From Prevotellaceae bacterium (GTDB lineage Bacteria; Bacteroidota; Bacteroidia; Bacteroidales; Bacteroidaceae), in NCBI GenBank assembly GCA_030531085.1, contig JAUNOM010000013.1, forward strand, positions 1 through 60,060: a DNA stretch of 60,060 nt, written 5' to 3'. The notes beneath the pieces were generated by a model. It did not search any database, was not told the origin of the DNA, and worked only from the letters and a program-made list of their open reading frames with translations. Of this stretch, positions 18,853-27,954 are shown piece after piece (position 1 is the stretch's first letter; every line of letters begins with the position of its first letter). Both the position numbers and the translations under genes were made by a program.

Positions 18853-20304
18853 TTACCGTTTCTTCTTTTTACCGGAAGAGGGATGCATCATGCGTGCGGC
18901 TTTCATCATACAGCGTCGTGCCCATGCACGCTCATCCTCATTATCGTCACGTCCCCATTTGAGGTCTGACGAGCTGCCTCCACCGCCATGTCCTTCGGCA
19001 AAGGTAGTGGCATCATCGACATAGCCGAGGAAGAGAAGCGTGGCACAGTACATGACTTCCGTGCCATTCTCCGCAAAGGCCTGCAGCAAGGAACCGTCAA
19101 ACACGTTCTTGCCCTCTTCCGAGAGCTGTGCCGCACGTTCCGAGAACTCGCTGACCATGTTTTCCAAGAGGGCATTCCTCAGCAGGCTGTCCGCACCCTT
19201 TTGGATAGTGCCTGAGTATTTGTATGCCTCCTGCCGCAGTTCCTCCGTGCGTTCCTGTATGGCGGTCATCTCCTCTCGCAGAGCGTCGAGCTTGCGGTCA
19301 GCCTCGGAGAGTTTCTCCTGCTTGTCGTCCAGTTTTGTCTGGATAGCGGAAAGTTCCTGTTCCAACTGGTGAACTTGCATACGGAGTTTATCAGGATTGT
19401 CATGGTCTGTAAGAATTTGCCGATGCAGTTCGGCAAGAGCAGCCTCCTTCTCCGCTTTCTCCTGCAAGAGGTTATTGACCATAGAGGTGAGGCCTTTTAC
19501 TCTCCGCTCCGCCAGACGGATGTCCGACTGGAGCGATGCGAGTGTCCGCTGACGAGCAGCAACAGTCTGTTCAATGACGGTGCATTGTTCTGACAGCTGG
19601 CGGCGGTACTCTTCGGTGGTGCGGTGGCGTGCGCCTGTTTCCGAAACAGATGTTCCGCGCTCCATCCCCCAGCGTTTATTGACCTCCGCGAACTCGCTGT
19701 GCAGGGTTTTCATTCTGGCAGAAAACTCGTATTTGTCCTTACCTGCAAATATCTGCTTATACGCAAACCTGCCGTCCCTGATTGGCAGAAGGGTGCAATG
19801 ACAATGCGGATTGGTTTCGTCCAGATGTACAATGAAAGCGGCGATGTTCTCCTCGCCGTATTTGTCCGCGACAAAGCGGTAAACATCCTTCGCCCATTCC
19901 TCAATGTCCTTTTCTCTATAGAGGTGGCTGTTGTCCGCTCCATGCGTCAAATCTATCTTCTGGTCACCGAATGCCAGTTCTGTCATACGCTCACGTGAAC
20001 CACCGAATATGAAATTGACCACGGTGCGGAAGCGTGGCTCAGCCAGTCCATCGTTGGGGTCTTTGATTCCACGACTTTGTAAGATGTCCGCCATGCGCTC
20101 CGGAATGCTCCGGTTCTTGCCAACAGGACATACCTTGCCTCCACGTATCTCAAAGTTCAGACGCTCACGGCTGCGGTCGTAGTTGCCCTGTGCCGTAGCC
20201 GATTGCCAGCCCTTTTCAGTCCAGAGGCGCAGGTGTTCGTTGCTCTGCGCTGTGGTGAATCCCTTTGACGGCCGGAAATCCATCACCTGTTTTGCTGATG
20301 CCAT
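18853..20304 (-). CDS. MobV-family relaxase (Mob/Pre)
   Basis: From ATG 20304 the protein starts MASAKQVMDFRPSKG, the usual MobV opening; upstream in-frame codons reach into the presumed oriT. The catalytic/metal motif HLDETNPHCHC (HxDExxPHxH) is near residues 163-173. Residues ~270-400 are a long coiled coil (Glu/Gln/Leu/Arg-rich). The C-terminus is basic (SSGKKKKR). MobV relaxases nick oriT just upstream of their own gene and carry the 5' end of the transferred strand. The gene is transcribed away from 20514-21398. Confidence 0.88.
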   Translation of the reverse strand: MASAKQVMDFRPSKGFTTAQSNEHLRLWTEKGWQSATAQGNYDRSRERLNFEIRGGKVCPVGKNRSIPERMADILQSRGIKDPNDGLAEPRFRTVVNFIFGGSRERMTELAFGDQKIDLTHGADNSHLYREKDIEEWAKDVYRFVADKYGEENIAAFIVHLDETNPHCHCTLLPIRDGRFAYKQIFAGKDKYEFSARMKTLHSEFAEVNKRWGMERGTSVSETGARHRTTEEYRRQLSEQCTVIEQTVAARQRTLASLQSDIRLAERRVKGLTSMVNNLLQEKAEKEAALAELHRQILTDHDNPDKLRMQVHQLEQELSAIQTKLDDKQEKLSEADRKLDALREEMTAIQERTEELRQEAYKYSGTIQKGADSLLRNALLENMVSEFSERAAQLSEEGKNVFDGSLLQAFAENGTEVMYCATLLFLGYVDDATTFAEGHGGGGSSSDLKWGRDDNEDERAWARRCMMKAARMMHPSSGKKKKR

Positions 20305-20513
20305 ATCCTTGTCTTTGTTATATGTACACATTTCCTCTGTCCCCAGCTTGCTGCTTGTTCGGACAGCCTCCCGATGGTCGGAGACCAAGAGGGGGATTAG
20401 GCTACCTGCCTCCCCTCATTTCCGGCCACCGGGCAAGCCCGATTGTTTTACAGCAATGGCAGTCGTGTGAGACACGGTGCCGGTGGAAAAGAAAAAGTAT
20501 TGTACGGTGGATA
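20305..20513. other. Probable oriT region
   Basis: This 209-bp gap directly upstream of the MobV gene contains a perfect inverted repeat CGGGC-AA-GCCCG (20430-20441), TGGTC-GGA-GACCA (20375-20387) and a short ATTG/CAAT pair after it. MobV origins lie just before the relaxase gene beside inverted repeats, so this is the best candidate. I do not recognise a published nick consensus, so the exact nick is unknown. Confidence 0.5.
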
Positions 20514-21398
20514 TTAGATATTGGAACTCTCTTTAGAAGGTACAGGAGCCTCCCGGTTGGCTATAACAGCGAGGAACGGCCGGCAGAGCGACTGAAACTG
20601 CGACTTGACGGCTGCGCTTTCCTGCTGCAAGGCAGGGGAAGTGCCGTCGAGAGTCAATTCCGAGATAGCCTTTGCCGCCTCGATGAATGAGAGCCAGTCT
20701 CCTCCCAGGTCTTTGTAAAAGAAAGGAAGAAGAGAGGCGGCTTGACGCTGTTCCGCATCATGTCCGAGAACCTGATGGAAGGTGGCTTCGATGACTGCGG
20801 ACAGTGCGGTCATGCAAAGGGCACGCTCGACAGATTCGGGAATACAGCCGCCGCATGGCACTTTGCCGGGTGCATAGCCATTATCTATATTATCCAAGAC
20901 TGCGGCAATATCTTCCGTGACCTGCTCATAGAGACTCTCACATTCCGAGGCACAGGCGGAAGCGGACAGTTTGCCGTTCCGCCATCCGTCCAACGCGGTA
21001 CGCATCTTCTGGCGGAACTCATCCATGGTAATGTCAATCGGAGAAGTGGCAGGAGACTCAGCCAATGAGGGGATGGTGACTATCTGGCTCTTCGTAAGAC
21101 GGGTGACGGCAATCTGTCCCATCTTCTCCAATTGCTCGATGAATATGCGGACAGTGGCACGGTGCCAGTGCCAGCACTCAGCAAGTCCGGTAATGGTGAT
21201 GACGAACTGCCCGTCCGACAAGGTGAACTCCTGCCTGCACAAGTCCTTTGGAATATACTGTACGGAAGCCTTGTCCACAAGGTCGAGATAGGCTTCGAGT
21301 TTCGACAGCCGTACCCCGGACCGCTCCTTCAGGAACTCCAGCAGGGATATCTGTGCGGACATCCTGCCGGAACACGTTTTATCTTTCTGTTTCTTCAT
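20514..21398 (-). CDS. Mobilisation-region protein with winged-helix-like N-terminus
   Basis: The 294-aa protein lies upstream of the relaxase across the presumed oriT. Residues ~35-110 look like a helix-turn-helix domain (FTLSDGQFVITITGLAECWH, ATVRIFIEQLEKMGQIAVTR). The rest is helical with CGGC near residue 180. An accessory oriT-binding or regulatory role is plausible but unproven. There is no signal peptide. Confidence 0.6.
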   Translation of the reverse strand: MKKQKDKTCSGRMSAQISLLEFLKERSGVRLSKLEAYLDLVDKASVQYIPKDLCRQEFTLSDGQFVITITGLAECWHWHRATVRIFIEQLEKMGQIAVTRLTKSQIVTIPSLAESPATSPIDITMDEFRQKMRTALDGWRNGKLSASACASECESLYEQVTEDIAAVLDNIDNGYAPGKVPCGGCIPESVERALCMTALSAVIEATFHQVLGHDAEQRQAASLLPFFYKDLGGDWLSFIEAAKAISELTLDGTSPALQQESAAVKSQFQSLCRPFLAVIANREAPVPSKESSNI

Positions 21399-21478
21399 TT
21401 TGGGTAATCTGTTTGGTGAATACTATTTCTACTGCCGAGGTCCGTTGTACAACAGAACCGGCATGATACAGGTGATAT

Positions 21479-21973
21479 TTAATAGTAATATTCGATGAGC
21501 ATGTCCTTGTCCTCTACAAGCACCTTGCGGTCATCCCTGTTGTCCCACAGTGACAGGATGGAGCGTGAGGGATAGAACAATGCCGCCAGAAGGACAAAGG
21601 ACACGGTGACCGCCAGCGTGAACAGATAAGGAGTGAAGGCAAACACCACAGCCGACAGCGCGGCGGTGCAGAAGCATCTGCGTTCATCATGCAGGCGGTG
21701 AAGCCACTTATCCACATCCATGAATACATAGAATACGGTAAAGGCTATGGTGGAGCCTACGACACCGGTATCATTATAGTGTACACACAGATAGAGGAAA
21801 TGGAATACGTACAAAAGGATGAGAAGCACCTGACGGTACAGCTTCCTTGCTGCCACAAGTGCGGTCATCCGCAGGCAGAACCATGTCATGAAGCCCTTGT
21901 GGCTTCTGTACAGGAACAGCGGCACGAGGAAGAATGCCGACATCATAATGATAAACAGTATTTTACTTGTCAT
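21479..21973 (-). CDS. Polytopic membrane protein
   Basis: The 164-aa protein has an N-terminal membrane segment (ILFIIMMSAFFLVPLFLY) and further hydrophobic stretches near 45-65 (VLLILLYVFHFLYLCV), 72-88 (GSTIAFTVFYVFM) and 105-135 (AALSAVVFAFTPYLFTLAVT). It is acidic near the C-terminus and overlaps the upstream gene by 11 nt. No family is recognised; it is probably part of the mob/transfer membrane set. Confidence 0.6.
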   Translation of the reverse strand: MTSKILFIIMMSAFFLVPLFLYRSHKGFMTWFCLRMTALVAARKLYRQVLLILLYVFHFLYLCVHYNDTGVVGSTIAFTVFYVFMDVDKWLHRLHDERRCFCTAALSAVVFAFTPYLFTLAVTVSFVLLAALFYPSRSILSLWDNRDDRKVLVEDKDMLIEYYY

Positions 21974-22352
21974 GATATGTATAGCATGTATATAATGGTA
22001 ATGGACTCAAATCAGGATTTACGGTACCGTGCGTGGCGGTTGATATGACGCGCTCCACGTCCTTCAGCGTCAGTTCTCCCCTGGTAATTCTCTGCCGGAA
22101 TGCTTCATCCGCTGTACGAAGGCTTTTTATTGCCTGCTCGATGTCGTATTCGGCAATCTGCCACACCTGGCCTCTCGTATAAGGAAAGTGATGGTGCACA
22201 GCCTTGACCACAAGCACACGGCATAGGATGTCGGTCAATCTGCCGTTCTTGATGACCGTGTGCTTCCGGACACTGTTTATGCTGACAATCTCCAGCCAGG
22301 TACGGTGGCGGTCAAGAAGATGGATAATCTTCATGTACAGTGTTTCCTTCAT
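21963..22352 (-). CDS. Hypothetical soluble protein
   Basis: I chose the ATG at 22352 (MKETLYMKIIHLLDRHRTWL); the frame is open 8 codons further. The ~129-aa product is basic and helical, perhaps DNA-binding (RHTWLEI..SVRKHTVIKNGRLTD resembles a winged helix), but no motif is decisive. It overlaps the membrane-protein gene downstream. Confidence 0.5.
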   Translation of the reverse strand: MKETLYMKIIHLLDRHRTWLEIVSINSVRKHTVIKNGRLTDILCRVLVVKAVHHHFPYTRGQVWQIAEYDIEQAIKSLRTADEAFRQRITRGELTLKDVERVISTATHGTVNPDLSPLPLYTCYTYHDK

Positions 22353-22464
22353 CGCTTTGTCAGGAGAATGTGGCAATCAATGATACGGCGGATATGGACA
22401 GCGTAATATAATATGGCTGTGATATAATATAAACGTCTTATACGCCTTATGATGGATGAACCTT

Positions 22465-22911
22465 TCATATAAAGTCAAGCAGAACCTCCTCCTTTGGTTT
22501 CATGTATTTGAAGAATCCGTTTTTGCCGTGCAGGTCAAGGTCAAGACAGACATCGGCCGACATGTATTCCAGCGACTCATAGATGGTCACTTTTATCTGA
22601 CAGACCATGCCACGCTCATTGGTGGCGGCATTGACCTTGAACATCCGTCCGAAGGCAGGATTGGAATATGCGCAGCAGCTGTGTCCGAACTCCGTCTGAC
22701 GGCTTGGGATGTGGTGGTAGAGGATAATCATCTCCATCTCGTCTTCGAGAAAGTCCATCACATCCTCTATCGGGCAGGGATTGCTCAAATTGAATGTCAG
22801 GAGCACATAGTCGTCATACCTGACAGGTTTCTCCATCTTGCGCTTGTCCAGCAGTTCCGGCAACTGCAACGGCACGACGGCAAGGAAATCATCGCAAAAC
22901 TGTTCTAACAT
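22465..22911 (-). CDS. Hypothetical acidic protein
   Basis: The 148-aa protein is rich in acidic residues (DVMDFLEDEMEMIILYHH) with a C-terminus KPKEEVLLDFI. No signal peptide, membrane segment or known motif is visible. It sits 24 nt after the lipoprotein gene in the same orientation and is probably co-transcribed. Confidence 0.55.
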   Translation of the reverse strand: MLEQFCDDFLAVVPLQLPELLDKRKMEKPVRYDDYVLLTFNLSNPCPIEDVMDFLEDEMEMIILYHHIPSRQTEFGHSCCAYSNPAFGRMFKVNAATNERGMVCQIKVTIYESLEYMSADVCLDLDLHGKNGFFKYMKPKEEVLLDFI

Positions 22912-22935
22912 AGTCGTATTCTCTGTATGGGGTGT

Positions 22936-24078
22936 TTATAATCGTGTGATGTAAATCTTCATCATGAGCATGGGCATGTCCGCCATTCTCTTCTTGTCAA
23001 GATGAAGCCGTTTAGCCAGACCATCCATCTCCTTGGACAGGGCATCGGCCAACTTATAGTAGTCGCTCTTGTCCTTTTCGGATAGGACACTTACGGAGAG
23101 GTCGTCCATGGACATGAACGGCTGCACCATCATCAGAAGGTAGGCGTGCAAGGTTTCTTCGGACTTCACCTTGCCGCTTTTCAAATCTCCGATGGCGGCT
23201 TGTGCGTTGCGGAGCAGTCTGAGGTTGGTGCGCATGGCAAGGTAAATCATCGCATCCTTATGGGATAGTTCTTCGACGGGCGAAGCGGCAGAACCGATTA
23301 CCTTGCGGTCGGCGGCACGGAGTATCTGTACGCAGCATTGTTCGGTGTACCTTGTTATGTCGGCGATGTTGCTGTCGGCAAGATCCGGCAGATATTGCAG
23401 GAATGCCTTGAAGTGCCGGTGCTCTTCCCTGATGAAGGCACGCAGGGCCTCTTTGTCGTGGATACCCTGTTTTGCAGACTTTTGCAGAAACTGCTGATAA
23501 CGCTTCAGCACCGCCTGTTTCCCACCTTTATTATATATGGGCAGGCTGTCCAAGGACGCAAAGAACGGCTGTGCCTCTTTCATGGCTTGATGCAGTTCCC
23601 CGTCATGCGCGTATGGAGAAGTCCGTTCCCTGAGGTAAAGCAGGTCATGGTAACTGCGCTGCCTGGACATCGCCATGCGGCACAGCTCTATGCGGATGGA
23701 ATCCTTTATCTCACGATATGCCACAAATGGATATGAGTGAGAGAAACCGGCAGTGTCACGTGCCAGACATGATGCTACGGAGTCGTTCAGCACGCGCCAT
23801 TCACTGATTACCTTGGCCAATGACTGGACGGAAACTTTGTCGTCCTTTCGGAGATTGGTCAGGAAGCCGTGGTATTCACTGATGGCTTCATCACTTGAAC
23901 GGAACGACTTGATGCCGTTCCCGTCCGAACACGCTGTCAGCATGAATGCGGCAATCGCCGTGGCAATACATGCGGCAAGTCTGATGCCGTCGTTTGAGTT
24001 TGATTTTGTAGAACTGTTGTTCTGCTTTCTGCAATGGAGGATAACACATCTCCTGCAATGTTGATTTTCGTATGTCAT
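22936..24078 (-). CDS. Lipoprotein of the mobilisation region
   Basis: The 380-aa protein has a long basic N-region followed by a hydrophobic segment and lipobox (IATAIAAFMLTACSD, Cys near residue 50), so it is likely a lipoprotein. The mature part is helical. A normal minus-strand promoter is visible: CAAAGTTA on the plus strand at 24115-24122 is TAACTTTG read toward the gene. Because this promoter faces its gene, it contrasts with those in the fold-back modules. Function unknown. Confidence 0.65.
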   Translation of the reverse strand: MTYENQHCRRCVILHCRKQNNSSTKSNSNDGIRLAACIATAIAAFMLTACSDGNGIKSFRSSDEAISEYHGFLTNLRKDDKVSVQSLAKVISEWRVLNDSVASCLARDTAGFSHSYPFVAYREIKDSIRIELCRMAMSRQRSYHDLLYLRERTSPYAHDGELHQAMKEAQPFFASLDSLPIYNKGGKQAVLKRYQQFLQKSAKQGIHDKEALRAFIREEHRHFKAFLQYLPDLADSNIADITRYTEQCCVQILRAADRKVIGSAASPVEELSHKDAMIYLAMRTNLRLLRNAQAAIGDLKSGKVKSEETLHAYLLMMVQPFMSMDDLSVSVLSEKDKSDYYKLADALSKEMDGLAKRLHLDKKRMADMPMLMMKIYITRL

Positions 24079-24407
24079 TCTATTAACTGTTTTGAGTCTG
24101 ATTTTGAATTTGACGATGCAAAGTTAATGTATTTCAATGGCATTGATGCAATATTTGTTACAAGTTTAATCTTATTTGTGTATCATACTTACGAGTTTGA
24201 TTTACAATGAAATCAACTGAAAGAAAACATGGAAATTTTCGTCTCAAAGTTTGATTTATCCTTCAAGTATGATAATTTCTCAGAAAAATCATGTACCTTT
24301 GCACTTGATTTCACCTTCGGGACATTGTCGGCTGCACTCGGCATAGCCAAAGCAGGCTTTTCTCTGCTCCCGTTGGCACAACAATTCATTTAACAGCGTA
24401 CAACAGT
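24079..24407. promoter_or_regulatory. Divergent control region with repeated operators
   Basis: The 329-bp gap is A/T-rich between the lipoprotein and recombinase-like genes. It holds a perfect direct repeat AGTTTGATTTA (24194-24204, 24248-24258) and a perfect inverted pair ATCATACTT (24182-24190)/AAGTATGAT (24265-24273). TACCTTTG at 24294-24301 is the rightward -7 element for the gene at 24408. The repeats look like binding sites for a regulator, possibly the recombinase-like protein itself. Confidence 0.55.
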
Positions 24408-25037
24408 ATGGCAAAAGTAGGTTACATCTTCATCGCCGCTGACGGCGAGGACTATTCAGAAGAAAAGGCTTGGATGCAGCAATACGGCTGTGTACAGGTC
24501 ATAGAGGAAATGTCCGGACATGAGAGGCTGCGCCCGATGTGGAAGCAGCTTATATCAAGTCTGGAGCGTGGCGACGAGCTGGTGGTGTCAAAGTTCAGCA
24601 ATGCCCTGCGCGGCACCCGTGAGCTGGCTACATTAATAGAATACTGCCGTGTGAAGGTGGTGCGCATCATATCAATCAAAGACCGCATCGACACATTCGA
24701 TGAACTTTTCCCGGACACCAAGCCGTCGCAGGTCATTCAGATGTTCGGCTCACTGTCCGAGGAATGCGCAGTGCTACGCAAGGCATCAGCTCACATCATC
24801 CATCTGCAACAGAACATCAGACCGCCAAAGAAAACGGACAAGGCTCTGTCAAAGCTGGAGCGGGAGAAGAACATCGTGAACATGTATAACGAGGGGCACA
24901 GCATCGATGACATCTTTGCCGTCAGCGGATTTACAAGCCGCAGCTCTGTGTTCCGCATACTCAACAAGTATGGTGTGCCCCTGAACCGTGGACCGCATAG
25001 CGGGCCGCTGAAAAAAAAGAATAAAAGAAAGGAATAA
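24408..25037 (+). CDS. Serine-recombinase homologue lacking the catalytic serine
   Basis: The 209-aa protein aligns with resolvases: KVGYIFIAADGED corresponds to K-x-GYARVSTxxQ, so the catalytic Ser is Ala and the following Thr is Ala; the Arg two before is Phe. DELVVSKFSNALRG replaces D-x-LvV-x-x-LDRLGRS, losing further active-site residues. The Gly-Cys/SGHERLRP core and C-terminal helix-turn-helix (HSIDDIFAVSGFTSRSSVFR) remain. It should still bind DNA but not recombine, so a regulatory role on the repeats just upstream is likely. Confidence 0.75.
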   Translation: MAKVGYIFIAADGEDYSEEKAWMQQYGCVQVIEEMSGHERLRPMWKQLISSLERGDELVVSKFSNALRGTRELATLIEYCRVKVVRIISIKDRIDTFDELFPDTKPSQVIQMFGSLSEECAVLRKASAHIIHLQQNIRPPKKTDKALSKLEREKNIVNMYNEGHSIDDIFAVSGFTSRSSVFRILNKYGVPLNRGPHSGPLKKKNKRKE

Positions 25038-25040
25038 GGA

Positions 25041-25586
25041 ATGGAAGATATAAGAAAGGTTTTCACGATCCAATGGGTTGGCCCATTTGAAACTTTTGCT
25101 TCTTTGTCCGAGTATTTGAATGACCCAAACACTTGTGACTGTCATTTGTTCAGCTTCTATTACTGTTCTGGCAGCAAAAAAGGTAAAGGGCATCCCATGA
25201 ACAAGGATGACTACCGGTATTTTGGTCTCCATCGCTCCGAAACGCCAATACACACAAGAGTGACTCCTTGGCATGAACATTTGAGATACTTTCGAGAACC
25301 ATTTTCCCTATGGATAGGAAGCTTTAGTGATTCGACACAACAGACTCCCCAAAACATTGAGGATGTAGAGACCGTTTTTATTTCGACATACAAGGACGTA
25401 CTTACAGAGAATAAACAAAAGAAAAAGGCAACCCCTAAAGAAAGTATCTGCATCATAAACCTTTGGTATAGGTCTAATGAAAAAAGATGGTTGAACAAGA
25501 AACGAGATATCAAGGTCTTCAACGATGTACTTGTTTATGAGGCTGAAAGTGTGACCTATTCCAAAGGCAATTTATCAATAGTTTAA
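25041..25586 (+). CDS. Hypothetical protein, possibly GIY-YIG-like
   Basis: The 181-aa protein starts 3 nt after the recombinase-like gene. It has aromatic strands FSFYYCSG and DDYRYFGLHRSE spaced somewhat like a GIY-YIG core, followed by TRVTPWHEHL, but I cannot verify the catalytic Arg/Glu arrangement. No membrane segment. It is probably co-transcribed with the recombinase homologue and thioredoxin. Confidence 0.5.
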   Translation: MEDIRKVFTIQWVGPFETFASLSEYLNDPNTCDCHLFSFYYCSGSKKGKGHPMNKDDYRYFGLHRSETPIHTRVTPWHEHLRYFREPFSLWIGSFSDSTQQTPQNIEDVETVFISTYKDVLTENKQKKKATPKESICIINLWYRSNEKRWLNKKRDIKVFNDVLVYEAESVTYSKGNLSIV

Positions 25587-25589
25587 GAT

Positions 25590-25889
25590 ATGGAAACATT
25601 CAAGGACGTTATATCAGCCGACCAGCTTGTATTGGTCGATTTCTTCGCCACATGGTGCCAGCCATGCAAGATGATGCATCCTATCCTGGAACAGGTGAAA
25701 GATGTATTGGGAGACAGAGTCCGCATCATCAAGGTGGATGTGGATAAATATGGTGTTACCGCAAGCCGGTATCAAGTACAATCCGTACCGACACTGATGT
25801 TGTTCAGACAAGGCGAGGTGCTTTGGCGCACAAGTGGCATGATATCCAAGGCAGAACTTTTGTCAACAATAGACCCGTTTCTAAGATAA
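25590..25889 (+). CDS. trxA: Thioredoxin
   Basis: The 99-aa protein is a standard thioredoxin: VLVDFFATWCQPCKMMHP contains the redox site WCxPC with Gln-Pro between the cysteines, plus the cis-Pro motif (SVPTLMLF). It is cytoplasmic, without a signal peptide. Its stop overlaps the alcohol dehydrogenase start (TAATG), so translation is coupled. The pair appears to be cargo for thiol/redox stress. Confidence 0.9.
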   Translation: METFKDVISADQLVLVDFFATWCQPCKMMHPILEQVKDVLGDRVRIIKVDVDKYGVTASRYQVQSVPTLMLFRQGEVLWRTSGMISKAELLSTIDPFLR

Positions 25890-26923
25890 TGAAAGCATAC
25901 ACATATATAGACAAAGGCAGGTTTGAGTTGATAGACAAAGACAAACCTGTACTGCAAGAGCCAACCGATGCCATCGTGCGTGTGACACTCGGAAGCATCT
26001 GCACCAGCGACCTGCACATCAAGCATGGCAGTGTGCCGCGTGCCGTAAAGGGAATCACCGTAGGCCATGAGATGGTGGGTGTTGTTGAAGAACTCGGAAG
26101 CGAGGTCAAAGGTTTCAACAAAGGCGACAGGGTGACAGTCAATGTCGAGACATTCTGCGGTGAATGCTATTTCTGCAATCATGGCTTTGTGAACAACTGC
26201 ACCTCTCCGCACGGCGGTTGGGCATTGGGATGCCGCATTGACGGCGGTCAGACGGAATACGTGCGTGTGCCGTTGGCAAGTCAAGGACTAAACCGTATCC
26301 CCGATGGTGTGAGCGATGAACAGGCTCTGTTTGTCGGTGATATTCTCGCCACCGGATTTTGGACCGCACGCATCAGCGAAGTCTCTGAAAACGATACGGT
26401 GCTTATCATCGGTGCCGGTCCTACTGGCATCTGCACGTTGCTCTGCGTGATGCTGAAACATCCTAAGCGTATTATTATTTGCGAGCAATCGGAAGAGAGA
26501 CGTGCCTTTGTCAAGGAGCATTATCCGGATATACAGACTACAACTCCAGAGGAATGCCAATCCTTCGTCATGCAGTACAGCGACCATGGAGGAGCCGACC
26601 GTGTGATAGAGGTGGCAGGAGGTAAAGATACGTTCCAACTGGCATGGCAATGCGCTCGTCCAAACGCCATTGTCACCATCGTAGCACTATATGACGATCC
26701 ACAGGTTTTGCCTTTGCCACAGATGTACGGCAAGAATCTCACCTTCAAGACCGGCGGTGTGGACGGCTGCGACTGCGAAGAGATACTCCAACTGATTAAA
26801 GAGGGCAAGATAGACACAACTCCTCTTATCACACATCGTTTCCCTCTTTCGGACATAGAAGAGGCATACCGAATCTTTGAGAAAAAGGAAAATGGTGTCA
26901 TCAAAATTGCCATAACCCAATAA
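25889..26923 (+). CDS. Zinc-dependent alcohol dehydrogenase
   Basis: From ATG 25889 the protein has 344 residues of the medium-chain dehydrogenase family. Catalytic zinc ligands are in GSICTSDLH and the GHE motif (TVGHEMVGVVEELG). The structural zinc lobe has four Cys (CGECYFCNHGFVNNC). The NAD(P)-binding glycine motif is VLIIGAGPTGICTLL near residue 170. Substrate is not deducible. Coupling to thioredoxin suggests detoxification of a reactive aldehyde or alcohol (inference). Confidence 0.88.
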   Translation: MKAYTYIDKGRFELIDKDKPVLQEPTDAIVRVTLGSICTSDLHIKHGSVPRAVKGITVGHEMVGVVEELGSEVKGFNKGDRVTVNVETFCGECYFCNHGFVNNCTSPHGGWALGCRIDGGQTEYVRVPLASQGLNRIPDGVSDEQALFVGDILATGFWTARISEVSENDTVLIIGAGPTGICTLLCVMLKHPKRIIICEQSEERRAFVKEHYPDIQTTTPEECQSFVMQYSDHGGADRVIEVAGGKDTFQLAWQCARPNAIVTIVALYDDPQVLPLPQMYGKNLTFKTGGVDGCDCEEILQLIKEGKIDTTPLITHRFPLSDIEEAYRIFEKKENGVIKIAITQ

Positions 26924-26949
26924 ACAAATTAAATATGTGAACACGCACA

Positions 26950-27432
26950 ATGAGCATGAATATAATATTTCTTGATTTTGATGGAGTTATGGCTACTGCT
27001 TCATATGATATGTATCTTGTCAAAAATCATTATTCAGAATGTGATGATAATGGACGGGTAAAGTTTGACCCTAAATGTATTGCTAATCTAAAAAAGATGA
27101 TAGACGAAACTAATGCAAATGTTGTAATCACATCAGACTGGAAATATATTGATACTTATGAAAGCCTGTTGACTATGTGGAAACAAAGAAAAATGCCTGG
27201 TTTTATGATTGATGTCACACCTAACGTAAGCAAACATAGAGGAACGGAAATTACAAGATGGCTTGAAGAGTGTGATGTTGATTGCAACTATGTGATAATC
27301 GATGACCTTGATGCAGAGAATTTTACTGAAAATCAACAAAGCAAATTAGTTGTCGTTAATCCTTGGTCTGGGCTTGATGAGGAGGTTGCAAGACGTGCAA
27401 TTATTATACTAAAATCGCAAGAAACAAAATAA
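26950..27432 (+). CDS. HAD-superfamily protein, RNA-repair-associated type
   Basis: The 160-aa protein begins IIFLDFDGVMATA, with the HAD nucleophile motif DxDGV; the acid motif is near VIIDDLDAENF and VITSDWK is the Ser/Thr motif. Length and sequence resemble the HAD domain of Swiss-army-knife RNA-repair proteins. It could be a phosphatase acting on nucleic-acid ends. It is A/T-richer than its neighbours, suggesting separate acquisition. The second Met (26956) is an equally good start. Confidence 0.7.
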   Translation: MSMNIIFLDFDGVMATASYDMYLVKNHYSECDDNGRVKFDPKCIANLKKMIDETNANVVITSDWKYIDTYESLLTMWKQRKMPGFMIDVTPNVSKHRGTEITRWLEECDVDCNYVIIDDLDAENFTENQQSKLVVVNPWSGLDEEVARRAIIILKSQETK

Positions 27433-27444
27433 ATACATCATACA

Positions 27445-27942
27445 ATGAAGAAACTATCATCAAAAGGAATGAAGGCACTGAAAGTTATACACCTTATATG
27501 TGCGATAGCGTGGTTTGGCTCTGGCATAGCACTGAACCTGCTGCGGCATCTCGTTGAGGTGAATGATGCTGCAGGAATGTATTGGATGGCAGAGATACTG
27601 GAAACCATCGACATGAAGATTCTCGTGCCCGGTGCTGTCGGATGCCTGCTTACGGGCATTGTTTATGGCGCATTCACCAACTGGGGCTTTTTCAAACACA
27701 GATGGCTCACCGTGAAATGGGTGCTGACCATATTCATGATTTTGCTTGGCACATTCAGTATGGGACCATTGGTCAGGGAAAATGTAATGATAGGTAAAGC
27801 GATACTGGATGGTTGCGGTGATGCCACGCAATACTGGCGTAATGTGACTGCGAATGAATACACCGGTCTGCTCCAGATAGTGCTGCTCACCGTCGTGACC
27901 GTTATCTCGGTGTATAAGCCGTGGAAGAAAAGGCAAAAGTGA
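27445..27942 (+). CDS. DUF2269-like integral membrane protein
   Basis: The 165-aa protein has four hydrophobic segments, near 12-32 (VIHLICAIAWFGSGIALNLL), 60-78, 86-104 (VKWVLTIFMILLGTF) and 140-158 (GLLQIVLLTVVTVISVY). The conserved first-helix His/Trp pattern fits DUF2269-type proteins. It follows the HAD gene in the same direction. Function not known. Confidence 0.65.
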   Translation: MKKLSSKGMKALKVIHLICAIAWFGSGIALNLLRHLVEVNDAAGMYWMAEILETIDMKILVPGAVGCLLTGIVYGAFTNWGFFKHRWLTVKWVLTIFMILLGTFSMGPLVRENVMIGKAILDGCGDATQYWRNVTANEYTGLLQIVLLTVVTVISVYKPWKKRQK

Positions 27943-27954
27943 CAGTTGGATGAC

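Noticed and set aside
24408-25037. Active resolvase/invertase
   Set aside because: The catalytic serine and neighbouring active-site residues are replaced, so recombination activity is unlikely.
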